Origin: Plectrocnemia conspersa
Lineage: Eukaryota > Arthropoda > Insecta > Trichoptera > Polycentropodidae
Reading direction: 5' to 3'
Length of the DNA: 64,000 nt
Assembly (NCBI GenBank): GCA_009617715.1
Contig: VTFK01000450.1
Coordinates: forward strand, 124,001-188,000
Shown: piece after piece, positions 50,185-61,400 of the stretch
How the letters are laid out: every line of letters starts with the position of its first letter
How positions within the stretch are numbered: position 1 is the stretch's first letter
Made by a program: the position numbers and the translations under genes
The notes under the pieces: generated by a model
Database searches by the model: none
The model's input: only the letters and a program-made list of their open reading frames with translations
What the model was told of the DNA's origin: nothing

Positions 50185-50460
50185 AAAATCACATTGGAAT
50201 ACATTTTCACCGGTAGATATATATTTTTACCAGTAAACATATAATTTATCTGACAGGTGCTAGTAAAATTATTAATATATACATTTACATACGTATCATA
50301 ATTTATTTACAAGCGATGTATAAATGGTTGTATTTTACAGTGAAGTTATATTTTCACTAATGAATTCCAAATACATTTTCACCAGTAAATATATATTTCT
50401 ACTAGCGAAAATATAATTTAACTGATAGGCGCTAGTGAAATTATATGCTGTTCTAAAATG
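50185..50460 (+). repeat. tandem pair of the ~85-bp terminal module
   Basis: The module (ttggaatacattttcacc, then tatatatttttaccagta, then ataatttatctgacaggtgc) occurs at about 50193-50276 and again at about 50366-50450. A single copy lies at 63335-63428 and a partial one at about 395-450. It forms the left end of the hairpin-bearing repeat. Confidence 0.72.
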
Positions 50461-51210
50461 TCTCCGAAACTCTATTTGACAGCTGCGAAATATAAATTTG
50501 CTGTTTAAACACAAACCTAACCTACATAAATTAACCAAATCCAACTTGATTTAATGAAAGTTCTAAAACCAATTACAATTTTAGAACTCTTAGAAACCAA
50601 GCCAACTCATCTTTTAGGGAAAAATATGCTGAAAGAGAAGTACAAATAGACTCACATCTCGCATATTGCTCCATAGTTTGTCTACACATGGATAATACAC
50701 TATTTTAAACATATTACTATCTTTACCGATATTATTACGGACTTCTTATATAATAGTATTGGTCAAAGTATATTCAAACCAAATTTTGGTCAATAGGAAG
50801 GTGCAAAACAATTTTCACTTCTCAGAAGTAAAAATTCACGTCAAAAGCAATAAAATCGTGTACTATTTTATTGCTTTTGACGTGGATTTTTGACTTATAA
50901 GAAGGTATAATTGTTTTTTTCTCCTATTGGTCAAAATTCAGTTTAGATGTGCCTCATTCGGTTCTCACTTATTATAAATCGAAATATTAATATGAACGCT
51001 AGATAATAGAGCATTTCCACTGTGACAGTGACGGCGCGATTTTATTGCTTTTGACGTGGATTCTAAACAAGAACGCCCCTTCGAATTTGGCCAGGAAAAT
51101 GCATGTCATTTAATGAAATGCTATGAATCTGAATGAAATGGAAATATTAAAGAAAAAACGACCAATGAATGGCCAACTTTTGCCCCCTCTTGAAAAAAGC
51201 TGAAATGATT
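50370..51210 (+). mobile_element. hairpin-bearing dispersed repeat, copy 2
   Basis: Collinear with 380-1180. The long hairpin is at about 50783-50937: left arm ttttggtcaataggaaggtg to aaaagcaataaaat, right arm attttattgcttttgacgtg to attggtcaaaatt. A third block of the stem sequence (attttattgcttttgacgtg) appears at 51042-51061. No protein is encoded. Confidence 0.75.
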
Positions 51211-53800
51211 TGTATGTATTGACGTGTGTTCCACCATTTTTAAAGCAAATATCGTTTTTTAATTGTATGACTAGCTATCTGGCCAATCATTTTGAGTTCG
51301 ACCTTGTTCCTTAAGATCAGCTTGATATGACAGAATCATCAACATGCACCAATATTTCCATATTTTCAGTCGTCGTTACTGTTATTGTTTTGGATTTTTT
51401 AATGGGACTGGCGGTTGCGAAATTACTGGAATTTTCTTTCATTTTTAAACTTGGGGTTAAAATTTTACACTTAAAAATAAGGAAAATGAAAATAATGAAG
51501 TCATATTTACGTAAAAATAAAGAAATAAAATGTTCCGCAGATTGTCAATCGCTACGCACGTGTATTAAGTAACAATTGCGTTTGAGACTAAAAATACCGT
51601 AAAAAAGGTGGTGGAACGCCGTTCCACCACGTTACATAATAAAAGTCAATATCCTTAATTCAAATGCTTGTTCATTTCTTATTTAGTATTTGTATTCTCA
51701 CAGTTTAGAATAGCTAGTAGACAGTGTTGATTATGTTATTTATTATAGAGGGATCTTGCGTTCGTTCCGTGTCAATTAAAGGGTTAAAATTTGTGTACAA
51801 TTGTGTTTATCGCCGTCCGACTCGTTTTTTGTCGTTGTTGCTTAAGAGGCTGTGAGAAAGTACGCTTTGTATATCCACAATATGTGCACGTGGTTTTTGA
51901 ACGGCTTTAATAGCCGTTAATGTTAATATCGACGCGTTTGTTCTTTTGCCCGTACAAAAAAAAAAAAAGTAAACGCGAACTGGTGACCCACAATCTGGTC
52001 GTTAACGCTTGGTGTTCCTGTTTGTTGTGTCAGTTTATTGTGGAGTAAAAAATATATTATACGAGTCCGCTCTGTTGAGAGAAAACCAATTAATTGAACA
52101 TCGAGATTTAATAATTAAAAATGATACACCAGAGATTAAACATGTAGTTGTTCAATTTTTAACCCTTGATATGGCGATTTTATGTTATCAAAAATATTCT
52201 TTGTTCATGATTGTAATTGAGAAGACTAAATGCTGAAAACACTTACTTAATGTATTAATTAAATAATAATGTAACTTAAAGAGCTCGAGAGACTTGACTA
52301 TATGAAATAATTAAATTTAACATTAATGTATGATTAACCCTTTGCACTCCAAACGCTTAATCAAAAGTGTTTTTGCACGATTTTTTTTAAATTTATGAGG
52401 ATTTGAATGAATCATGAATATTTTTTTTATATTTGTTTTGATTTTATACAAGTTTTTCGCGATGCTCTAAAACCGTAACACAGAGAATACAATGAGATAA
52501 AAGGTAGATAACTAAAAAATAAATATTTACATCTGTGATAAAAATAAACATTAATTTTTATACATTTAATAACGTATTCCTTAATATACATATGTGTATA
52601 TTGATAATTTATAATCGGAATTTTGTGCGCAATTTTCGTTTGCGCAATAATCACCCAACTGAAATCTCTAATATATGGTGAGGTTAATGGTAAAGTAAAG
52701 TCAGTTCGATAAAGAACTAATTTATAATTATTTTAAAGCTTCGTTTAAAATATGTATATAATAGTCATCCCATACGGACCTTAGTGTTTTTAAATTTCTA
52801 TCGTGTCTGGGAGATCCGAATTAGTGATTATTATATAATTATAATTCCGATCGATCATCACATATTAGGTTTACCTAGTTTTTCCTAATTTCACGGATGA
52901 ATATCGTGAAGATTAATTAAAATCGAGCTAGGTCGTACATATCTGGTATTGAAAATTTTCTAATAATTAGCTAATACAGTTCATCGTGAATATCTTACAT
53001 GTGTATAAATTTTGTTTTAAATATCACTATATTAAAATTCATTTTTGATAGTTTGAGACATTTTGCGGGACAATAAATGTAATAAATATCACTGTAATTA
53101 CGGTAAAAATATACAAAATATTCACGTCTGTATACATCGCGATACAGACTATTGTATAAACACCAGCAATTCTTGCAAGACCATATTTTTAAAACCCAGA
53201 TAGTGAATGAATGGATTTTAGGTCGTATAGTGAAAAATGTTTCAAATAAAAATATATCAAAACAGCTTGAAATCTAACTCGATATATGAGTTCAAAGTGC
53301 CTCGATCGTGTCCACTGTTTACTTCAATATTCATTATATAGGAATAAATATGATCAGAAATTTATATTGTTATATTTATTAGAGTATTGAAATAATAGCA
53401 TAACCATAATGTTACTGTTGAAAACATGAGATAAATAACCAACATTTAAAACCATTTAGACGTTTAATAACGTTACTTTGACATTTAATTTAATTTTGTA
53501 CCGAAAATGTTACACATCTGAACCGTAATTGGGTCGACGGAATTAAATAGCATTAAATAAGAGCTTACGCATTTTCACGCTCGCGATCAAAAGCTCCTTA
53601 TCGCTTATTATACAAATTTTCAACTGCCATTCACGTGGCCATACAACCGAACGAAACGTTCGATTACCCTCGTTATTACGCACGATGACGTATGTTAAAT
53701 TTTCATTCATAACGGTTCCTCTCAAAATAGATACATAATCGCGCCGCTTTATTTTAAATAATCGATCCAAAAATGGCCACCGTGGGCGGACACCTCTTCT
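51211..53800. other. AT-rich non-coding DNA with TTAACCCTTT-type ends
   Basis: No gene seen. The right-type end aaagggTTAA (51779-51788) and the left-type end TTAACCCTTTGCACTCC (from about 52333) resemble piggyBac-like termini but do not pair with each other. The frames at 51327-51572 and 52009-52236 have no supporting signals. Confidence 0.35.
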
Positions 53801-54130
53801 TCGCCATTGTGTCGACGCAAATTACACTCGAATGTGTGCCATGGGCCGTGGATAATCGAAAAAAGGACTTCGGCAAGACTGGAATTGTCAGTCGGGTGTC
53901 TTAAATGGACATGTGCGTATGTACATATGTTTGTACACGAAATGCATGATGGAACAGACACGAAAAGCGCGAGTACAGTTAAGTGGGCCACATTGCGTTC
54001 GCGTTCTACTCTTATGCGCTTTTTACGAAATGTTTTGGACGAGTTTTTTGCGTTCAACGATTTATATCTTGTAGCGAGTTATATAAGATGATGTACGCGC
54101 GTGCAAGCGATTCTGTAACGTAGGGATTGA
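53801..54130. promoter_or_regulatory. GC-richer island, candidate regulatory DNA
   Basis: Composition rises locally and long frames open on both strands (53749-54091), with no domain and no splice context. Possibly conserved non-coding DNA. Confidence 0.25.
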
Positions 54131-54379
54131 AGGTATAAAGAACGATCGTAGATTGTGAGTTCTTTATTGTATAGTAAAATTTATTTAAATATTGTGCTTA
54201 AAACGCAAAAGGAAAATCGCAAGCATACATAAGAAATTTTGCCAGTAATGGAATGTACATTTTTATGTATGATATAATTTAAAATAAAGAAGCAGTGCTT
54301 GACCCAATAACAACCTATTTTTGTACGACTAAATATCATATATCAAATCTTGGAGATTCGGTTTAAGTTGGACCGGATT
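54131..54379. other. AT-rich non-coding DNA
   Basis: Nothing recognisable. Confidence 0.4.
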
Positions 54380-54580
54380 GGACAGTTTTTTCTCAGGCTT
54401 CTAATGCTTGCTTCTCTCTAGAAGTTGTCCGAACCGAAGTTCAACTGAAGTCGGCCGAGGTCGCCGACTTCAGTTGAACCACACTGCCACAAATTTCATA
54501 TGCCGTCCGGACGGTGGGCGTGAATGACGTCCGCACGGCGGCTGCTGTCACGTACTGCTGGCATATTTGCGCGCGATCGA
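54380..54580. repeat. GC-rich repeat with perfect 17-bp hairpin
   Basis: gttcaactgaagtcggc (54439-54455) and gccgacttcagttgaac (54463-54479) are exact reverse complements around a 7-nt loop. The left part (tttctcaggcttctaatg) is shared with 21450-21470. The right part has gtccggacggtgggcg and gtccgcacggcggctg (54507-54543) as imperfect direct repeats. Confidence 0.7.
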
Positions 54581-55185
54581 AAAATGTGCAAAATAATCGC
54601 AATTTTTAAATTGTCATTTTATTAAAATTACGCTACTGATAATTATAGAAGTTTGTGTGGGCACTCACCAATACAGCATCAGTGAAAACTTTTCGGTCGT
54701 AAATATTCATTTTACGCAAAATCTTTGTCGGCTTTTGCAAAATGCCATAAGGCATAAAAATGATACTTCAGAATACGAACACCACATCTGTGACTATCCT
54801 AGAATTTGTCGCCATCGATTCTAAATAAGAATTTGTTATGGTATGACATTTATATAAACCGATCTAAGAAAATACATAAGAATATTGGAAAAGATTTTTT
54901 TTGACAAAACCAAGTATCACTGATTATTTTTTAATTATTTAATTTTATATGAAAAAAATATAATAACGATATCTGTTAGAAGAATATACTATCAAAAATA
55001 TAATTAATCCCTTTTGGAGCCCTAAAATATTCAAAGATGTCAGTAAGAGTCTGTTGAAGTCCCCGATAAGCATGTGGTATTATAACTTGACCACGTGACC
55101 AAGATGCGTGTTGACCATATGACGCCTACGCGCATACTGAAATTGAACCGAGTTACTCGTTCTATCTCGTTTTGCGAAAAACCAT
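54581..55185. other. AT-rich non-coding DNA
   Basis: No gene. On the minus strand, a 63-nt open segment ends at a GTGAGT donor near 54669; it is not supported further. Confidence 0.3.
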
Positions 55186-55297
55186 AACTTCCGAGAGATT
55201 TTAGAGCGGGCAGAACCGAACTCGACCGAAGTAACCCACTATATTCTCCGTCCTTGGCCAACCTTGGCCAGTTTCCAGAGAGTGTAGTGCAGTCATA
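55186..55297 (+). repeat. dispersed repeat V, copy 2
   Basis: Counterpart of 48534-48655. It abuts the SINE-like repeat Z that starts at about 55301; at the first locus that neighbour is absent, so V and Z are separable units. Confidence 0.8.
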
Positions 55298-55300
55298 AGG

Positions 55301-55560
55301 GTCGTCTCAGTTGATTCAGCTTAGCTCAGCTTGGTGCGAGTTTGATTGAACTCTCTTTATTCCAAGTTAAAAAAGTAGCAGTCTTATGGCCAAGTTCCAG
55401 GTGGGAATTCTCAACCGAAGTCCTGATGGAAGTACAGTAGGGTTCTGTTTTATATACGCTTCAGGAGTAGATGGAAGTCTAACGCCCCTTCCATTTTTCG
55501 ATCCAGTACTGGTGATTCGGGGCAGAGACAGACTCTTTGTTTTTGCCTAATACATATAAT
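55301..55560 (+). repeat. SINE-like repeat Z, long copy 1
   Basis: The 5' core cttagctcagcttggtgcga is close to a tRNA D-arm/A-box (TAGCTCAGTTGG). About 40 nt downstream, attccaagt could be a decayed B box. The 3' part, gactctttgtttttgcctaa, is shared with the second long copy. Middles differ in length. tRNA ancestry is inferred. Confidence 0.55.
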
Positions 55561-55589
55561 ATTAGTAACAATAAATTTTAAATATGCCA

Positions 55590-55745
55590 ATTTGGCAACG
55601 AAGCGCCGAACGCTCGTTACCGAGCGTTCCTACTGCAACGGCGCCGACACGATTTTATTGCCTAAGAGAATATAGATTGACCAATACTCTCATATCAAAA
55701 GTCGTATTAATATCGGTAAGGATAGCCATCATAATTTTAAAACAT
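55590..55745 (-). mobile_element. minus-strand fragment of the hairpin-bearing repeat
   Basis: Reverse-complemented, it reads ttttaaaattatgatggcta, then tccttaccgatattaatacg, then acttttgatatgagag, matching 658-715, followed after an internal deletion by gcaataaaatcgtgt and the cgctcggtaacgagcg region (compare 985-1010). Confidence 0.68.
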
Positions 55746-56089
55746 CTTGTAAGCTCGTAAACCAAGATCTTTTTGCAAAATCTTCCATGAAGTGGATGAA
55801 CAAAGCTCCAGTTACTGTGCATAATGGTGAATCAACTCATTCGGGTCCTCCTCAATACTACGCTCCACAGGAGAAACAACTTTTTCGGTGCGCACTGTAC
55901 GACCTCTCTGCGGATGCGTATTATCAATTAGAATATGCGTAGTGCGAAAACGATCCATGGTTATTCGAATTACTTGCACGGATGGACGTAAAATGGACGT
56001 AGTGCACGGTAAATTTCACGAACTGAATCACGATTTTCGAAATAAATTTTCACGATTTGTAAGCGTTGTTCTGGCTTAAGCCTATTCAT
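55746..56089 (-). pseudogene. Tc1/mariner-superfamily transposase N-terminal remnant
   Basis: From ATG at 56089 (minus) the protein starts MNRLKPEQRLQIVKIYFENR and continues DSVREIYRALRPFY, then breaks. Later pieces in other frames (RTEKVVSPVERSIEEDP and SSTSWKILQKDLG) complete an N-terminal helix-turn-helix region. The MNRL-PEQR start and the STSWKIL-KDLG motif are typical of one insect mariner-like group. It is cut off at 55746 against the hairpin-repeat fragment, so only about the first 115 residues remain and no catalytic residues survive. Confidence 0.78.
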
Positions 56090-58399
56090 GGTAGAATGGC
56101 AAACCAAACTGAGCACAAATCAGCTGTCAGCTGTCAAATTGGCTGTCGCTGAAAAGTGTTGCTAATTCGAAAAATACATTTAGTTACTAGTACCATTTAT
56201 TTATATGAAGTTCAATGTAATCATATAATAAGTTTTCCTGTTTTTGTACAACACGCTATCATCTTATAATTTCGCTATTAGTTACATCGCATTATAGACG
56301 CAAGGTTAGTGTCGCCTGTTATCACCCTTCAATTTTAAAATACAGGGTAGTTAATAACCATCCCTATCGTGTCAATTATTGGCACGTCAATTGTCGTGTC
56401 GAGTCCGAGTTGACATTGAGGTTTTATATTTTTTTTGCTCAACGTTTATTCGACGCCGTTTCGAGTGTTTGACTTCGAGTCGGGGCCCCAAGGGTTGTTT
56501 TTCTTTGTTCAATAACGAACACAAGAGACGAGCTAATGGGCGGATGGCGTGACTTTTGAGCCCCGAAGACCCGCGAAGGTTCGATTTTCGATTTGCGTCA
56601 CACCGCTGTACTAATTTTACGAGTCATGACGCCCGAGCGTGTTGCCCGAGTTGATCCTCTTTCGACACGATCGGATTGTAAAAGGATTTGATGTTTGCTA
56701 CGACGACGACGGTCGTGATACTCGTGACACGGTGAAGAGGCGAAAATGTATATTTGCACACAGATGGAATTACCGATGTAAATACAAATGAGCTTTTCAT
56801 AGTGTGACATCTAACCTTTTATTAATGCTGTGTTGTTCATTCCGTCATATCAATTGTCGTTTCTAAACTTAATATTTATGTTTCATTAAATTGCCAAAAG
56901 AATCGAATTGATTCCAGATAATTTATAAATATCTCAGATGAGTTTTTTTGTACACACTTTTATATACAGAAATCTACATAATTCATGCGGTATTTATCCG
57001 TCGGATTTTTTGTAATTGATAGAACATTTTTTCTGAATTTTTATTTATTAAAATATTTACTAAAATAGTTAATTTATAATTGTCTTGAATTCTAAATGCA
57101 ATTATATTCACTTTTTTATCGTGTTTCACGTCACGACCTTCCCATACATACATGGCGAAAATTTTATTTCAAATTACAGTATGGACTCACCATTTATTGT
57201 AAATACACCGAATCTCACCTAGAACAATGACAGACATAAAAACTAGTAACGTCAAAATTAAAGCAAGAAATCCAAGCTTAATCACACGTCTCATTTTTCC
57301 CACGGAGGGCAAGAGACACGCGCTTTGCATTGTTTGCAAATTATACTGCGACAAATATGCACGTACGACAATCGACGTCGGTCATTACTTTTGACACGAT
57401 AGCTATCTCTCGCTATTGAATTTCGCAAACGTCTCGATTGTCCGCTAGAGAACGTCATAATCATAAGATAGCACACACAAAATAACGTAGTAAGTAGTAA
57501 AGAACAATATAATGTAACGTGAGCGACTTTCACTTTCGACCGTCCTATATATATATATAATAATAATAACGTTAAATAATTTCAGCAGATAATGACATTA
57601 ATGACGTCTCGATTATACCGTTGTATGTTTTTATCGGTTCAACTCGACGAGAATTCTAAACCTGTCCAATAAAATTTTATAAAGGCGCCGTTACATTCGT
57701 CCGGGGAGGCTAATAAAAACGCCTCAACGAATAATGTTTAGTCTTTTAATTGTTGATGGTTTAATTTAATTTAAAACTTGAACCATCTTTTAAACTTGGG
57801 ACTGATTACTACGGAGCATAACACATTGCTTTTATTGCTGTTAGCACATTTTAGTAATCAAACCAATAAAATTAGCGTTTTATGGTCTGTGATGATAGTG
57901 TTACGTGGCGTGTTGTAATTAGTGATTATAATTTCCGGTTATTTTGCGATTCAATATGTATAAAATTACTACAACGCAAGTGTGTATTGTACATTAGAAT
58001 GATTTGTGGTAGTGTTTTGGTGCTAATATTTAAAAAAATCTTGAGAAAATTAAATAATTTCTTGTACACTTGTGCCTATATAGTTATTTTGCTCTTATTT
58101 GCATATATTATTCGTATTCGTTGTAATTATTTTAAGGCCTGCTGTCGTAACACCGCCCCAGAGGATTTTGCGCTTTTTGCACGTTGATTTTTTTTTCTTG
58201 CTACTGTTTTTGAGTTAAGTAGTGCATGATGCGATTTCAGACAGACGAGGATAACGGCCCGAGAGCATCCGTCAAATCTCGCATTATATGTAACCGGCAT
58301 TTTGCACATTTAGTATGCTAATTCATATTAAAGTTAGACATAGTTTTTTACTCACGGTCGTTATGAAACGTTTTCACGTTGTTGAGCACAATCATTGCC
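56090..58399. other. non-coding DNA with GC-richer patches
   Basis: Patches at about 56350-56720 and 57290-57700 are CpG-richer and may be regulatory. No exon is convincing. A phrase acagggtagttaataacc near 56341 resembles transposon ends but is in the wrong orientation for the neighbouring remnant. Confidence 0.3.
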
Positions 58400-58600
58400 C
58401 TAATGTGAAGATTATCTGTAGGCGTGTAATTTAAATATGGTGGAATATAAACGGCCCTAGAATTGAACCTTGTGGAAATCCGGAATTAAGTTATTTTTAT
58501 TTGGAATAATCTGTTAATTATAATGGTTTATTTTATAGATAAAAGTGTGCGAAACCACGCGTCAATTTTTGTAATTATTTTTAAAACAAATCTTTCAAGG
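58400..58600 (-). pseudogene. non-LTR reverse transcriptase fragment
   Basis: The minus strand at 58446-58485 reads GFPQGSILGPFIF, the conserved block preceding the YADD catalytic motif in LINE reverse transcriptases (usual form GVPQGS-LGP-LF). The preceding sequence (AWFRT) is consistent in position with the upstream W(F)-x-SYL region but broken. No further domains remain. Confidence 0.7.
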
Positions 58601-58605
58601 GCCGT

Positions 58606-58795
58606 TTTGGTCGATTAGGCGTAGCTCCGTTCGGTACGAGTCATGCTGAATCATTATTCCAAGTCGGGAGCGACAAGGTTATTCTAAATAAATCACAATG
58701 CCGAAGTGATTGGGAAGATGTTGAAAGTCCAAAGTTCTTTCCAGTTCTTGGGGAGGAACCAAACTCTTTGTTTTTGTGTAATACTCGTCATATCA
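58606..58795 (+). repeat. SINE-like repeat Z, long copy 2
   Basis: gtcgattaggcgtagctccg, then tcattattccaagtcggga, and at the end aaactctttgtttttgtgta, collinear with 55301-55560 but with a shorter middle. Confidence 0.55.
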
Positions 58796-59042
58796 AACTT
58801 TTTGGCGTGTGTATCATTTGATCTTATGGAATGTTCTATTTAGTACCCTTTCGTTGGAGAAATCTGGCATCGACCTTTGTTTTTGTTAAAGTAATGTCCA
58901 CGTCTTTTTAGTGCAATTTGTCAAAAATATTAATAGACGTCTTGAGAATTACTGTAATAATAATTTATAATAAGTAAGATGTCACTGATTTACAGATTTT
59001 GATATCAGTCTAATGTATTATTACTTACTTAGTAGTTGTTGA
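58796..59042. other. AT-rich non-coding DNA
   Basis: Nothing recognisable. Confidence 0.4.
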
Positions 59043-59240
59043 TTGTGTTATTTAGCTAATATAGCTAATTGCTTATACACTAAACAAATTTAGCCAAAAG
59101 ATAATATAAAAAAAGACTTAAATATTATAATCTGTTTTTTAATGTACGAATGTGTTTATTTATTCCATTAAGGAAACCAGTTTTATTTTTATTTTTGCGG
59201 ATTGTCCTAGGAATATTATTATACAAATACACATATTCGT
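59043..59240 (-). mobile_element. LINE 3'-end-like repeat, copy 1
   Basis: Collinear with 61728-61920: agctaatatagctaattg, then tatacactaaacaaa, then ttattccattaaggaa, then cctaggaatattattataca. At the other locus this block lies downstream (minus strand) of RT motifs, suggesting it is the 3' end of the same retrotransposon family. Confidence 0.6.
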
Positions 59241-59302
59241 ACTAATTCCCCTAGCCGTACTCGTTTTCTTCTAATATTATATTCGTTTTCGTACTCGTTA
59301 AT

Positions 59303-59656
59303 GACGGAATAGTGTAATCCGTAACGTCTCAGACTAGTAACTCTGAGGTTGCGGGTTCGAGCCCCGGCAGCGGCCCTCGAATTTTTATTTATAAAAATGC
59401 GCTATTATAAAAAAAACCGGCCCCAGCTGCAGTGACATCTAATGGCTATAAATTATATTATACATAATAATTATTAATATAGATTTCACCGATTCCCAGA
59501 TTTTCAGTTTGCTGGTTAATTAATACTTACTTGTAGGTAGGTATTCATTATAACTGATTGATTGACTCAGTTGGTACATATTTATCCCCTTGTAACGCAT
59601 TGGGCTTACGCCTGTCAGGTTACAACAGATGATTTAATAAAAAATAAAAATAAAAT
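59303..59656 (+). mobile_element. tRNA-derived SINE, copy 2
   Basis: Full-length counterpart of 7217-7566: gacggaatagtgtaatccg at the start, B box GGTTCGAGCCCCGG at about 59355, body gccccagctgcagtgacatc, tail cgcctgtcaggttacaaca and an A-rich end. The two copies are diverged (several substitutions and indels), so neither insertion is recent. Confidence 0.83.
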
Positions 59657-59708
59657 AAAGCATTGGGCTAATACATATCATGTTGCAACGGAAAAAATAC
59701 AAAAAAAT
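59657..59708 (+). repeat. extra partial SINE tail
   Basis: gcattgggctaatacatatc, then atgttgcaacgg and an A-rich run, repeats the SINE 3' end (gcattgggcttacgcctgtc, ggttacaacgg) directly after copy 2, with more divergence. Confidence 0.7.
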
Positions 59709-59807
59709 ATATCTTAATAATATTTTACGTATCTGTGGACTATAATGGAAAAACAGATTTTATTTTTAAGTAATGATTTTAAAAAGTCTTTGTACATTTA
59801 TAAATAC

Positions 59808-60534
59808 TATTGGGGGAATCCAAAAGGAAGGACGTTTTTATACTGAATAGCTTTGACTGTCAGTTGCGACTTATTTGTCGTTCGGGTCGCATTTTTTTCT
59901 TTTGATAGTATTATATTAACATCTGGAGTATACGTTATGAACATAACAACAACAAAAAGCTTCCTATGTTTGAATGGAAGATTCCAATGGTGTTTTTGCG
60001 CACTTATAAGCTGTATGAATTTCACAAAAAAATTCGACAACACACCAAAAACATTTGTACAATAGCCAATCCAGAGATGTCGATTCAGGATTAACAGATA
60101 AGACATGATATTCATAGTCTAGCTGCTAGACTCTAGCATTCAAAGAACTTTAAAAAATATTGGGAAGGCGTGTGGGTTCCACGTGCACTAAGCGACGAGA
60201 ACAAGGCGACGCGCCTGCCTCATACTGCGAGAAAAAAATTAATGCTCTCGGATGGAAAACTGTTACTCATAGTCCATATTCTCCCGATGTAGCACGATCA
60301 GATTACTATTTATTTAGGTCTTTACAAAATAATTTAGATGGTAAAAAAATAATAGTGTTTCTGAATATTTTGACTTACAGCCAAGTCAGTTTTTACAAAT
60401 GTGGGTTTAAAAACTAGTTGAATCGATGGAAGATGGTTGTATCTGTCGATGGCGATTATTTTGTAAAGTAAATTTGTTATTGGAAAAATACTTTTCATTT
60501 AAATAAACGTCCGTTTTCTTGGGTACCCCTAATA
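59808..60534 (+). mobile_element. internally deleted mariner element with TA duplication
   Basis: The element spans 59810-60532 (723 bp). The left end TTGGGGGAATCCAAAAGGAA faces a right end that reads on the minus strand TTAGGGGTACCCAAGAAAAC; both continue with ggacgttt. TA lies on both sides (59808-59809, 60533-60534), the standard mariner target. The coding part is reduced to two regions joined by a large deletion, so the usual ~1.3-kb element has lost nearly half its length. Confidence 0.87.
60160..60480 (+). pseudogene. mariner transposase remnant
   Basis: In one frame, VWVPRALSDENKATRL corresponds to the linker before the catalytic core. In the next frame, CEKKINALGWKTVTHSPYSP, then SDYYLFRSLQNNLDGKK, corresponds to the C-terminal part around the final catalytic Asp (usual YSPDLAPSDYHLF), here YSPDVARSDYYLF with the SD(Y) Asp retained. 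The first two catalytic Asp regions lie in the deleted portion. A degraded C-terminus (ESMEDGC) follows to about 60480. The protein cannot be functional. Confidence 0.88.
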
Positions 60535-61400
60535 CTATGCTTAATCTTAATAAAAATTACATGAATAAGCTTCGCATTTATAAGAGGAAAGATTTATGTA
60601 GTAATCCATATTATCAATGTATGATTTTTTATATTGTGATTATCAATGTTTATGTTATTTATAATATGCGATAATGATACACGCTATGCGTGTCACGTAC
60701 TGAGTTTTTTTTGCATCCATCTCAGAAGCGTACGCTCTGAATTCGTATTCACGGCCTAGGGTCAGTCATTAGCATAATAACCGCAAGACACATTCGAAAC
60801 GCCCTATGTTTTCGCACACACGAGCGACAATTTTCACGGTAATAATACCTCCGACGAGATGTTAATACTTGGATTGAATGACAGGTCTGCTATTCGCACT
60901 GAGACCGTTATACTGCAACGCACTTATCCCGGATCTGTTCTGTTACTCGCGCACTTACGTCCTTTGTCTCGATTTTCATTCAAATTCATAAAGCACTGTG
61001 TGTATGATATGTAATTCGCATTGCGGAAGAAGATTCGCATCCCGAGGCCGTATCACTGTGTATCGGCTTACGCGTTATTCAAGAGGCGAAACTGCAACTC
61101 GATATCATATACAGAGTGTCAGTTTTTCTTCAATTTTCATTGGAGGATATCCTGGTATTCGATTGATGTCGGTAATCCATCAAACAGTAAAAAAACAAAC
61201 GAGTGACTCGCATAGAAAGACGTTACTTTAACGTTTTATAAATCGTATTTTATCATGCGAAATGATCGCGAGAGCTGTTAATGTGCCATTCGAACTGTAA
61301 AATGTTGCGATCGATAAAAGGTTAGGCGTTATTAACCTTTCGGAAGGTCGAGGTATCACGTAAGTGTGTTTTTGTGTGAATTTTCATTTTCACTTATGTG
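60535..61400. promoter_or_regulatory. GC-richer island, candidate cis-regulatory region
   Basis: CpG-enriched between about 60690 and 61120. It includes a Runt-type AACCGCA (60779-60785) and TGAATGACAGG (60877-60887), which contains a TALE-homeodomain TGACAG core. Overlapping plus frames at 60998-61231 have no exon signals. Inference only. Confidence 0.28.

Noticed and set aside
54669..54731. Minus-strand 21-codon segment ending at a GTGAGT donor
   Set aside because: AT-rich codons, weak acceptor and repeat neighbourhood; not better than chance.
56336..56365. acagggtagttaataacc as the outer end of the neighbouring mariner remnant
   Set aside because: Its orientation is opposite to that needed for a minus-strand element.
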